A DNA stretch of 14,286 nucleotides. It comes from UBA11524 sp045591175 (GTDB taxonomy: Bacteria; Bacillota; Clostridia; Christensenellales; Aristaeellaceae). The translations under genes were made by a program, and so were the position numbers. Where the stretch lies: contig JAZNSI010000007.1 in the NCBI GenBank assembly GCA_045591175.1, forward strand, positions 1-14,286. The letters are read 5' to 3'. Shown piece after piece: positions 1-7,278 of this stretch (the stretch's first letter is position 1; every line of letters begins with the position of its first letter). The notes below the pieces were generated by a model, which was not told the DNA's origin, made no database searches, and saw only the letters and a program-made list of their open reading frames with translations.

Positions 1-64
1 GCTCTACCATCTTCAGAATTCCTGGTAATAGTTCCTTTACCTGTGTGTAGTTTCTTTTGGTCAT
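1..64 (-). CDS. IS3-family transposase OrfA-type protein, N-terminal fragment (runs off left edge)
   Basis: An ATG at 64 (minus strand) opens a frame of 21 codons to the window edge, reading MTKRNYTQVKELLPGILKMV followed by E. From memory this resembles the first helix of the helix-turn-helix protein (OrfA) of IS3-type elements common in Clostridia, which binds the element's ends and is usually joined to a DDE integrase by frameshifting. A GGGGG-containing ribosome binding site (72-76) lies 7 bases upstream of the ATG. The rest of the gene is outside the window, so intactness cannot be judged. The right end of the element should lie between about 104 and 161, but I could not define its terminal inverted repeat. 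The assignment rests on a short peptide and is moderate. Confidence 0.55.
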   Translation of the reverse strand, partial: MTKRNYTQVKELLPGILKMVE

Positions 65-71
65 GACAATA

Positions 72-103
72 CCCCCTATGTAGTTATTATCCTACATAGG
101 GGG
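72..103 (+). terminator. 12-bp perfect hairpin at the IS end: plus-strand terminator and RBS-sequestering stem for the minus-strand transposase
   Basis: The arms CCCCCTATGTAG (72-83) and CTACATAGGGGG (92-103) are perfectly complementary, with an 8-base loop. On the plus strand CTTTTTG follows, giving a Rho-independent terminator shape. On the minus strand the right arm contains the AGGGGG ribosome binding site of the transposase start at 64, so a minus-strand transcript entering from outside the element would fold and hide it. Confidence 0.75.
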
Positions 104-114
104 CTTTTTGTCTA
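86..114 (-). promoter_or_regulatory. Predicted transposase promoter with its -10 box in the hairpin loop
   Basis: On the minus strand, TAGACA (114-109) and GATAAT (91-86) are separated by exactly 17 bases, each one mismatch from consensus. Initiation about 7 bases past the -10 would fall near 78-80, inside the arm nearest the gene. The native transcript would therefore lack the other arm and leave the ribosome binding site free. Confidence 0.5.
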
Positions 115-161
115 TTGTCCGTTTTTACTGGTTCAGTCTACCGTGGCAGATCGTCCTTTTG

Positions 162-1409
162 TTATGGCATCATGTTCAGCCGAATGATAAGATCCATCGG
201 CAGGAGCTTGATCATCCGAGCAGCGAGCGCTGCGGAAAACTGATTCATGAGGGTATCGTACTTTTCCGTGTCTGTGTCTGCGCAAACCGTCAGTCCATCC
301 GGCATGGGGGTGATCGCTTCTGCCGGTTTGAGATCGACTTCTATAGCAAGCAAAGCCCTCTGCTCAGCATCTTCAGTCATGGGAAAAAACGCGACATTCC
401 ACTTGCTCGCTTCATCGAGCTGCTTTGATGTAAAGACCCATCGATATTGCGTCTTAGGCTGGTTGCTCGACTGAACGACGGCGAAGCTTTGCTCCTTAGG
501 CGCCGCCCATTCACGACTGATACCAGAATACTCCGTCATATTGCCGAGGGAGGTCCTATTCAGCGTAAACTCCCACCAGTAATTCTCCGTCTGCATTCCA
601 AGACCAATCACGATGCGTTCCACTTCGCCCGCACCGATAGAAATCGAAGCAATCTGCGCTTCCTCTCGGAGGACAGTCAGTGATACACCAACAGGCTCTT
701 CCGCAGCATCATCCACCAAACGCAGAATATAGCTGCACTCTCCGTCATCGGCAGATTTCAGCATGTCGTCGATCCGCGAGAATGCATCGCCTGCATTGAG
801 CCCGGCAGAGAGCAGCCACGGGGTCATAGCTACCCGCACTTCACCAGACAGAAGGGCGGAAAGCAGAGAGGCTATATCTTCTTCAGTAAACGTCCAGGTA
901 AAACAACGCACACCGCCTTCGTAAGCAGCGCCGTCAAATGCGCCGTAAGTGATGACAGGTGCGCGCTCAGCCAACCAAGCGCGAAACACGTTTTCGGCTG
1001 AATCAGCAAGCTTTGCCCAATCCGTATCCGGCGTCACACTGGTGGAATAGGAAGCCCTTTCCTCAAGCGCATAACCTGGCAACAGCGAAGTCGTCAAATA
1101 TGACATGCCATCCTGATTGTGGATCGACATATCCATCAGCTCATCGCCGCCCATGTGCACATGGGCGATTGCAGCATCGTCCTGCATGGTAAGTTCAAGG
1201 TTGAATCCATTGACGATGCGCTGTGTGATTTGAAGGATCAAATCGGCTTCGCTTTCAAAAGGCGTATCTTCGCTCTTAGGTGCCAGCATTCGAGACAATT
1301 CATCCACGAATGTCTCGCTCATTTCGGTCTTGATGGTCAGTTTGAAGGTCTCTGCCAGCGCGCCGCAAGGCAGCATGAGTGCCAGCAGCAAAGCAACAAG
1401 CTTCTTCAT
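162..1409 (-). CDS. Secreted protein of unknown function (third of three consecutive secreted proteins)
   Basis: A 415-residue protein with a 19-residue signal peptide: MKK, a Leu/Ala core, and a probable signal peptidase I site after ALA (ALA|ET). A Cys at residue 16 is preceded by Pro and does not make a lipobox, so export rather than lipid anchoring is expected. The mature part alternates predicted beta strands and acidic helices, and I recognise no family. It ends with an amphipathic stretch near residues 384-410 resembling the ends of the two preceding proteins. No transmembrane helix, LPXTG or repeat domain is seen. The start is fixed by AAAGGAGG upstream of the ATG. It begins 13 bases after the preceding stop, so it is co-transcribed. 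No clear minus-strand terminator is visible between its stop and the IS end. Confidence 0.8.
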   Translation of the reverse strand: MKKLVALLLALMLPCGALAETFKLTIKTEMSETFVDELSRMLAPKSEDTPFESEADLILQITQRIVNGFNLELTMQDDAAIAHVHMGGDELMDMSIHNQDGMSYLTTSLLPGYALEERASYSTSVTPDTDWAKLADSAENVFRAWLAERAPVITYGAFDGAAYEGGVRCFTWTFTEEDIASLLSALLSGEVRVAMTPWLLSAGLNAGDAFSRIDDMLKSADDGECSYILRLVDDAAEEPVGVSLTVLREEAQIASISIGAGEVERIVIGLGMQTENYWWEFTLNRTSLGNMTEYSGISREWAAPKEQSFAVVQSSNQPKTQYRWVFTSKQLDEASKWNVAFFPMTEDAEQRALLAIEVDLKPAEAITPMPDGLTVCADTDTEKYDTLMNQFSAALAARMIKLLPMDLIIRLNMMP

Positions 1410-1422
1410 GGCAGAGCCTCCT

Positions 1423-3036
1423 TTATTCGGTCATGGGCGGAACAGCGGTAGGTTCCGCAGCTGGTGCAGTTACAGGCTCACCATTCAATGCGGCCATTGT
1501 CGTGACGGCGTTGCTGACAAAGGTGCTCAGCAGCGCGTCCTTGCGCTCCGCCGTCATGGTTAGCGCATTCTCCGCGCCTTCAGTAGACAGGGCTTGCATG
1601 GTCACCTGGGGCGTGATACGCAGTACAGCCTCGGCCTGCACGGATGCGCCAGGCAGGGACGCGTCAAGATTGTAGTTGATCTGTACCGCGCTGTTCGCCT
1701 GATGGGGATTGTTGCGGTAATCGACTGTAAACGCAAAGCTGACAGGAGCAAAATCTGCACTTCCCTCAGCAGGCGCGATGTCGCAGAAAACCGTGCGGGT
1801 ATCATGGTCGAGGTACTTTTCATCCACCCAGATGCGATGGCTGGTGGACAGCTTGAAATCAGCTGTCAGCATCTGCCCCTCCACCGGCTGAATGGTCAAT
1901 GTACCGTCATAGGCAGTGGTGCTTTCGTCCGGGTTGGAAACATCTGCAGACACAGTGATCGTCTTTTTTGCGCCAGTTAAGGAAATCACCCGCTCTGCGC
2001 CATTCTGGGCAAACTCAACGCGCTCGATACCGGTGAGCATATCCACATAGTCAGCACCAAATAGCGCTGCAGCAAGATCGCCTACAGACGCAGTCAGTTT
2101 CTCAGGCAGCGCAGGAACCGGGAGCGCGACCTGTGCGCTGACGATTTCGCCCTGTGCAGACATCGTGCGGGACAGCACAATATCTCCCTGCAGAGGCAGC
2201 GAATCAATGCAGGCTTCATAGAAGTACACCAGTCCGGGATTGAGGTAAGTCATGCGCTGTTCCATGGTCACATAGGGCAGCAGCAGATTCTGCAGCTCAG
2301 TGTCATAGAGCATCTGGCCGATGATATACTTCGCTTCAGCCTTCAATTCGTCCGCAGGGATCTGATACGTCACGGCCATATGAAGCGAGCCGTCCTCGCC
2401 GGTGATCGCGGCAGGCTCGTTGTAGCCCATGAGCCACAGATCCAACTGCAGGAAGTATTTCTCCAGAACCGGCAGCCAGGTACTTGTCCATTCTTCGTCA
2501 TCAATGCCCAGCAGATTTGCCACGGCTTCATAGGCAGGGGCGTTTCCCTGGGCGCCGGGGGCTTTCATTTCCAGCGGGTCGAAGGCAAAAAGAAGCTCGG
2601 CATAATCACCCTGCATCAGCTGATAAAGCAGATTCACCTGCTCCACCGGAATCGCCAGCAGGGTATCCGGCAGCAATTCGCTCTGGAAATACACGCCCTC
2701 CGGATCGCCGTAGAGCCAGGTGTTTCCGACTTCCTTGCCCTCGCTGTTCTTTGCGTAAAAGCGAACCTGCCAATCATCGTCATCCGTGACGAATTCGGAC
2801 ATCTCGCCCTGCTTCTGACCTGCCGCGCGGATCTGAATCTGCGTAGCCGTAAAAGGCAGAAGGGCATCGAGCCATTCAGCCACACCAGACGCCGTGATAT
2901 TCATATAGCCACGCAGGCCATTGCCGCCGACGAGCTGGCGGTTAAACTTCTTGGGCAGAGTATCCGCTGTATCCGCCAGCGCCACCGGAATGGCAAGCAT
3001 CAGGCACAATACAAGGCACAGGAGTCGTTTCATCAT
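1423..3036 (-). CDS. Secreted protein of unknown function (second of three consecutive secreted proteins)
   Basis: A 537-residue protein with a signal peptide of about 21 residues (MMKRLL, a Leu/Cys/Ala core, cleavage after ALA before DT). No lipobox or anchor is visible. The mature part looks largely beta-rich, with segments such as HMAVTYQIPADELKAEAKYI in which a strand runs into a helix; similar strand-helix junctions occur in the two neighbouring proteins. Near the C-terminus a helix-like segment (about residues 497-518) is followed by a Pro/Ala-rich tail of about 18 residues. No catalytic motif was recognised. The start has a strong AAGGAGG 6 bases upstream and lies 17 bases from the previous stop. 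The function is unknown; a surface or extracellular structural or binding role is possible but not shown. Confidence 0.8.
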   Translation of the reverse strand: MMKRLLCLVLCLMLAIPVALADTADTLPKKFNRQLVGGNGLRGYMNITASGVAEWLDALLPFTATQIQIRAAGQKQGEMSEFVTDDDDWQVRFYAKNSEGKEVGNTWLYGDPEGVYFQSELLPDTLLAIPVEQVNLLYQLMQGDYAELLFAFDPLEMKAPGAQGNAPAYEAVANLLGIDDEEWTSTWLPVLEKYFLQLDLWLMGYNEPAAITGEDGSLHMAVTYQIPADELKAEAKYIIGQMLYDTELQNLLLPYVTMEQRMTYLNPGLVYFYEACIDSLPLQGDIVLSRTMSAQGEIVSAQVALPVPALPEKLTASVGDLAAALFGADYVDMLTGIERVEFAQNGAERVISLTGAKKTITVSADVSNPDESTTAYDGTLTIQPVEGQMLTADFKLSTSHRIWVDEKYLDHDTRTVFCDIAPAEGSADFAPVSFAFTVDYRNNPHQANSAVQINYNLDASLPGASVQAEAVLRITPQVTMQALSTEGAENALTMTAERKDALLSTFVSNAVTTMAALNGEPVTAPAAEPTAVPPMTE

Positions 3037-3053
3037 ATTCAGCCTCCTTGGGT

Positions 3054-4466
3054 TTATTTGGCATAGGATGCAGCGGCATCCATGATATTCTTCACCGCTT
3101 CCTCAGGCAGGTCGCGGAAGAAATAGGTTGCGTTCTCCCCTAGCGCATTGATCAGAGGAACGACAAGCGCCGTTGCGATCATCACCGTGGTATCTTCGCG
3201 CACAGCCGCCTTGGCAGCTTCCGTCATCGCAGAAAGGTCAATGATCCGTTCAGTCTCCGTCCATTCAAGAGGCTCGGCTCGCTTGAGATCAATGCTGATC
3301 TTCGCCTGCTCAGTCACCTTACCGGCGTACTGCTCCGTCACATTCAGCCAGCCGGTGATAACCGGCGCTTCCTCGGAGCCGGAAATCGTCAACTCCGGTG
3401 CAACGGTGATGGCAGAGTATTTCTCCGCGCCGTTCAGCTTGGTCTGGATCGTGAAATCGCCGCCCAGCACGTCCGCTTCGTCCGTATACGCATTGGATAA
3501 GTTGAATTCACCGTTCCAAACGCTGGTTGTGCCATCTTTACTTGCGGTGTATTTGAAGCTGCCGACGATTGTTCGAGCGCCCTTTTTATTTGTTGTGATG
3601 GTACGCTCAAAGGTCAGGTCGTTCTTATTTTTGCCCTTCTTGGCAGGTGTGGTCAGTTCGATGTAGAGCTTATCCATCTCTGCGTCATGACGAATGCGGC
3701 AGACCAGCTTCACCGTACGGTTGTTACCTTCCGGGCCAAAGCTGCCGTTGAATTCCACACGCAGCGGGTGATCATTCTTATCGTAGTAAACACGCAGCGC
3801 CTGCTTGCCGGAGAAGGTCATCGCGCTGATGATCTCCTTCAGCCATCCATCCGGACAGGCGTTCAGCAAGCCCTCCTTGAGGCTCTTTTCCTCCCCTGCC
3901 GCAAAGTTGAAATCAATCCGATACGCGGACTTGCCATAGCCGGAAATATTGGTATCCGATGTATAACGCTTCCCGTATTTCTCCAGCGCAGAGGGAATAT
4001 TTTCCAGCATTGCCTCGCCATCCGTAATCAGGCTTTCGCTTGCAGGCGCCAGATGAAATGCTTCATAACCGCCTGCAACGGAGACTTCTTCGCCCAGCAG
4101 TGCGCTCATAGGATCGCCTTCGGCTTTGTAGGTCACTTCCGGCCTACAAGACAGGCGCAGTGCAGTGCCTTTGTACTGAAGCGTCAGTGCTTCCTTCTCT
4201 GCAACATTGATGGTTACAAGACCTTCCTCATCGCCTGTTACCAACCGCAGGGAGATGATATCCGTGATGGGGGTCAGCATCGCCAGTCGGTCATCATCGA
4301 AGGGCATATGCGTCTCTACCTGCGCTTTGAGCAGCACCTCCACCGGCACTTCGTCCAAATTCCAGTCAGCACTGTGCATCAGGAATGGGACTTCCGCATG
4401 GGCGATGTTCATCATCAGTACGAGCAGGACCAGGCATAGCGCCATGAGCCGCTTCATGCAATGCAT
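3054..4466 (-). CDS. Secreted protein of unknown function (first of three consecutive secreted proteins)
   Basis: A 470-residue protein with a signal peptide of about 24 residues, cleaved probably after the AHA preceding EVPF. The first ATG (4466) is preferred over the ATG at 4457 because AAAGGAAAG sits about 9 bases upstream of it. The mature part has a Lys-rich middle (around TPAKKGKNKNDLTFER) within predicted beta strands, then a long run of strand-forming sequence and a helical C-terminus. There is no lipobox, membrane anchor, cell-wall motif or recognisable active site. The gene starts 34 bases after the dus stop and belongs to the same operon. Its plan of signal peptide, strand/helix N-half, beta C-half and helical end matches the next two proteins, suggesting distant paralogy. 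Confidence 0.8.
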   Translation of the reverse strand: MHCMKRLMALCLVLLVLMMNIAHAEVPFLMHSADWNLDEVPVEVLLKAQVETHMPFDDDRLAMLTPITDIISLRLVTGDEEGLVTINVAEKEALTLQYKGTALRLSCRPEVTYKAEGDPMSALLGEEVSVAGGYEAFHLAPASESLITDGEAMLENIPSALEKYGKRYTSDTNISGYGKSAYRIDFNFAAGEEKSLKEGLLNACPDGWLKEIISAMTFSGKQALRVYYDKNDHPLRVEFNGSFGPEGNNRTVKLVCRIRHDAEMDKLYIELTTPAKKGKNKNDLTFERTITTNKKGARTIVGSFKYTASKDGTTSVWNGEFNLSNAYTDEADVLGGDFTIQTKLNGAEKYSAITVAPELTISGSEEAPVITGWLNVTEQYAGKVTEQAKISIDLKRAEPLEWTETERIIDLSAMTEAAKAAVREDTTVMIATALVVPLINALGENATYFFRDLPEEAVKNIMDAAASYAK

Positions 4467-4500
4467 GGATCGTCACTTTCCTTTCGGGATTCAGTCACCT

Positions 4501-5463
4501 TTACTCGCTTTCACGTTTCGCTTCCTCAGCAAAGGTGAGCAGCGTTTCCTTTACTTGATCGGGGTCATCCATCCGGTTGATCATACCTCGCAGCTGGGCG
4601 GCGCCGCGTATGCCGTGGACGTACCAGCCAATGTGCTTGCGCATTTCATTCACCGCTACGCGCTGACATTTCCAGCCCATGAGCATGTCATAATGCCTTA
4701 GCGCAGTCGCAATGCGATCATCGATGGTGGGCGGCGTGAATGCCTCGCCATTGAGACGGGCTTTGATTTCGCGGAACAGCCAGGGGTTTCCCATCGCGCC
4801 GCGGCCGATCATCAATCCATCTACGCCGGACTCAGTCAAATGCTTTACAGCATCGTCACCGGTAAAGATATCGCCATTGCCGATGATGGGCACCCGTACT
4901 GCTTCCTTCACGCGGCGCACCCAGTCCCAGTCAGCCGTACCGGAATACTGCTGCATCCTGGTGCGGCCATGAACGGCGATCTCCGTCACACCGCAGTCCT
5001 CTGCCATCTTTGCCATTTCGACCACATTGATGTGCTGATCATCCCAGCCCAGGCGCATCTTCACCGTCACCGGAACATGACTTGCCTTCACCACCGCGCG
5101 AAGGATCTTCTCCGCATTCTCGGGATTCCGCATAAGGCCGCTTCCTTCGCCGGAAGACGCCACCTTATGCGCCGGGCAACCCATATTCACGTCCAGGCCT
5201 TCAAATCGCCCCATCGCGCTGAGTTCTTCAGCAGCACGGGCCATCAAGTCTGCTTCCTTGCCGAAAATCTGCACAAACAGACGCGGCTCATCAGGGTGAC
5301 GCTCGATGAGCGAGACAGTCGCGGGATGATTGCGCGGCGCGTACACATAGCCCATCGCACTGACCATCTCTGTGGTCGCCATATCACAGCCCTGCTCATA
5401 GCACAACAGGCGGAAGGGCCAGTCAGTAATGCCTGCCATAGGGGCAAGGCGAATACTCGTCAT
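4501..5463 (-). CDS. dus: tRNA-dihydrouridine synthase
   Basis: A 320-residue FMN-dependent TIM-barrel enzyme that reduces uridines in the tRNA D-loop or neighbouring positions using NADPH. Visible family motifs are APMAGITDWPFR near the N-terminus (FMN site), DVNMGCPAHKV at about residues 91-101 with the expected catalytic Cys at 96, VKMRLGWD, VHGRTRMQQYSG, and GNGDIFTGDDA followed by DGLMIGRGAMGNPWLF. The length is typical. The start at 5463 is chosen over an upstream ATG (5529) because the protein then begins just before the conserved APMAGIT and has GGGAGGA about 8 bases upstream. Its ATG overlaps the TGA of the GH127-like gene (ATGA), indicating translational coupling. Which uridine it modifies cannot be told from sequence. 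Confidence 0.95.
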   Translation of the reverse strand: MTSIRLAPMAGITDWPFRLLCYEQGCDMATTEMVSAMGYVYAPRNHPATVSLIERHPDEPRLFVQIFGKEADLMARAAEELSAMGRFEGLDVNMGCPAHKVASSGEGSGLMRNPENAEKILRAVVKASHVPVTVKMRLGWDDQHINVVEMAKMAEDCGVTEIAVHGRTRMQQYSGTADWDWVRRVKEAVRVPIIGNGDIFTGDDAVKHLTESGVDGLMIGRGAMGNPWLFREIKARLNGEAFTPPTIDDRIATALRHYDMLMGWKCQRVAVNEMRKHIGWYVHGIRGAAQLRGMINRMDDPDQVKETLLTFAEEAKRESE

Positions 5464-7148
5464 GCCTGCTTCCTCCCGGGGAACAGCGCAATGCGTGCGG
5501 ATGCCTTGGCATATGGTACCAGGGCACACTCTGCGGTGGCACCGGTGGTTTCCGGAAGAACAGGCAGGTCAGCAGGTGCGTTAGCCTTGACCTTCCATTC
5601 CTTCACCTCATCCAGCACTGCGGTCACGCGGTTATCCTCCGCAGTAACGGACACAAATGCCTTCCGCCAGTTGTCACCCTCCACGGGCAGCGCCATCAGC
5701 ACCGGGCCGCGCAGGATATACTTCCCCTGATGATGGCCGTCTTCAACGTTCAGCGACTGCTCATAGGTCAGGCTGATCACGTCGCCGTCATGCCAGGTGC
5801 GATCGAAGGTCATCATGTCGTTCTTGACCTCGCCATGATTGTCTGCGCCATTGACAGTTACCTCGGTATTGCGGCTCCAGGCAGGCATGCGCAGACGAAT
5901 GGTCGCCTCAGTCTCCTTCTTGCAGTGTACTGCGATGCTCGCACCCTTTGCAGACGTCTTCACGGTGAAGATCAGCAGATCATCCTCAACGGGCACGGCG
6001 AAACGTCCAGGCAGGTACAGATTGATGTTCGCACCCTCGGCAGTCGCGGTGACTGCGGCAGAAGCCATGGCTGCATAGCCGCGCACCATGCGCAGCATAG
6101 CGCGCTCAGCATGCCCCTCATTCAGGAAGAAGCATGCATTCGCATCCACCTCCGCAGACAGGGCATTGACGCGCTGGAAAGCCAGCAGGTTATCGTCCTT
6201 CATGCAGACAGGCATGGCGTTATAGGCCATGCGCTCCAGCGCGGCAAAGGCCCAGTCAGCCTTATCGCCCATGGCAGCCGCACAGAGGGCTTCTGCCCAT
6301 GCACCCAGTGCAGCGGTAGACACCACCTCAGCAGGAGAAGTGCCTTCCAGCATTTCGTCGGAGGTCAAGCCGCCGCAGACGGCGCCATGGTGGCGGTACA
6401 ACCGCTCCCAGCCGTTACGGGTTGCATTCAGTTCTGTCGCAGAGCCGGAGAACCAGCCCTTCATCATCGTGCTGCGGGCGCCATCAGCCAGGGATTCCGC
6501 ATGATTGATGCGGGCAAAATGGGTATAATACCCTTCACGGCTGCCGTTTTCCCTGGCAAGACCGGTCTCCAGCTCTTCCTTGGTGACGGACTTGCTGGTA
6601 GGCCGCTGGCTGCTGATCGTATTCAGCACGCTGGACCAGCCCATGGTCTGGGTGGCGACACGCTCGCACAGGGTCAGCACAGCAGACTTGCCGGTCACGC
6701 GATAAAGATTCTCCAGCAGCTCCAGCAGATCGGCAGAATAAGCCCAAATGTCGTCATCTGCCATCAGGGTATCCCAGTGCTGCACAGCAAAGGCACACCA
6801 ACGGGCAATGTGCTCCAGCAGGGGCTTGCGGGCTTCGAACTCATACAGAGCCCACGCAGCACGCAGCAATGCCACAGAGTCCTTGAAGGACAGCATAAAG
6901 GAGCCATCCTCCTTCTGGGTTGCCAGCATCGCTCGGATCTTTGCGCACACCGGCTCCTCTGCAGGCTTTGCAGTCAGGATGCACGCCAAGCGGAAGGTGC
7001 CTTCGAAGGCGGTGGGGTCGTTGGTCATGGCGGTCAGCTGATAGAGCTTGTTCATTACAGCGCTCTCCATGCGGACGAGGCCGGCACGCAGCGGCTGGAC
7101 ATTCATCGCCGTCAGCGGCGCTTTGTCAAAAATCGGCTTCAAAGGCAT
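5460..7148 (-). CDS. GH127/DUF1680-like protein (beta-L-arabinofuranosidase fold), degenerate metal site
   Basis: A 562-residue protein without signal peptide, so cytoplasmic. An alpha-rich N-terminal part (about 1-365) resembles the (alpha/alpha)6 barrel of GH127, followed by beta-sandwich sequence including LRMPAWSRNTEVTVNG and DGHHQGKYILRGPVLMALP, typical of the family's C-terminal domains. Characterised GH127 enzymes bind zinc through an ETC motif and a CC pair, one Cys being the nucleophile. In my manual alignment the ETC position reads STA (277-279) and the CC-P-P-N motif reads CFFLN (339-343), keeping only the first Cys. Activity is therefore doubtful, or the metal site differs. The ATG has GGAGG 7 bases upstream. 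It is the first gene of the operon with dus and the three secreted proteins. Confidence 0.75.
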   Translation of the reverse strand: MPLKPIFDKAPLTAMNVQPLRAGLVRMESAVMNKLYQLTAMTNDPTAFEGTFRLACILTAKPAEEPVCAKIRAMLATQKEDGSFMLSFKDSVALLRAAWALYEFEARKPLLEHIARWCAFAVQHWDTLMADDDIWAYSADLLELLENLYRVTGKSAVLTLCERVATQTMGWSSVLNTISSQRPTSKSVTKEELETGLARENGSREGYYTHFARINHAESLADGARSTMMKGWFSGSATELNATRNGWERLYRHHGAVCGGLTSDEMLEGTSPAEVVSTAALGAWAEALCAAAMGDKADWAFAALERMAYNAMPVCMKDDNLLAFQRVNALSAEVDANACFFLNEGHAERAMLRMVRGYAAMASAAVTATAEGANINLYLPGRFAVPVEDDLLIFTVKTSAKGASIAVHCKKETEATIRLRMPAWSRNTEVTVNGADNHGEVKNDMMTFDRTWHDGDVISLTYEQSLNVEDGHHQGKYILRGPVLMALPVEGDNWRKAFVSVTAEDNRVTAVLDEVKEWKVKANAPADLPVLPETTGATAECALVPYAKASARIALFPGRKQA

Positions 7149-7198
7149 AATGGATCCTCCATATCATCAGCGTAGGTACGCATAATATACCATCATTG

Positions 7199-7227
7199 AT
7201 TATAGCGCATTTTTGCTGAAACTGCAA
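7199..7227 (-). promoter_or_regulatory. Predicted promoter of the GH127-like/dus/secreted-protein operon
   Basis: On the minus strand TATAAT (7204-7199) is preceded, after 17 bases, by TTGCAG (7227-7222), a partial match to the -35 consensus. It lies about 50 bases upstream of the GH127-like start and just downstream of the terminator of the QueG-like gene, so the operon appears to have its own promoter. Confidence 0.6.
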
Positions 7228-7239
7228 TGATAACATCTG

Positions 7240-7278
7240 TAAAAATCAAAGAACCGCCCCGAAAAGAGCGATTCTTTT
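7240..7278 (-). terminator. Rho-independent terminator after the QueG-like gene
   Basis: On the minus strand AAGAATCGCTC and GGGCGGTTCTT form an 11-bp stem with two G-U pairs around a short TTTTCG loop, followed by TGATTTTT. It begins within the TAA stop region of the QueG-like gene and separates it from the operon downstream. Confidence 0.8.

Noticed and set aside
121..161. Minus-strand terminator after the last secreted-protein gene
   Set aside because: The small palindrome ACTGgttCAGT at 127-137 is followed on the minus strand by A residues, not T, and the stem is only 4 bp.
1353..1409. Lipobox in the signal peptide of the 415-residue secreted protein
   Set aside because: The only Cys (residue 16) is preceded by Pro, whereas lipoboxes need a small residue at -1. 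The ALA|ET site fits signal peptidase I better.
5730..7175. Long open frame (481 codons) on the plus strand opposite the GH127-like gene, and a similar one at 12542-13513 opposite ppdK
   Set aside because: They lie antisense to well-supported genes, have no family resemblance and no suitable ribosome binding site, and are explained by the codon bias of the real genes. The second also reads through the adapter boundary.
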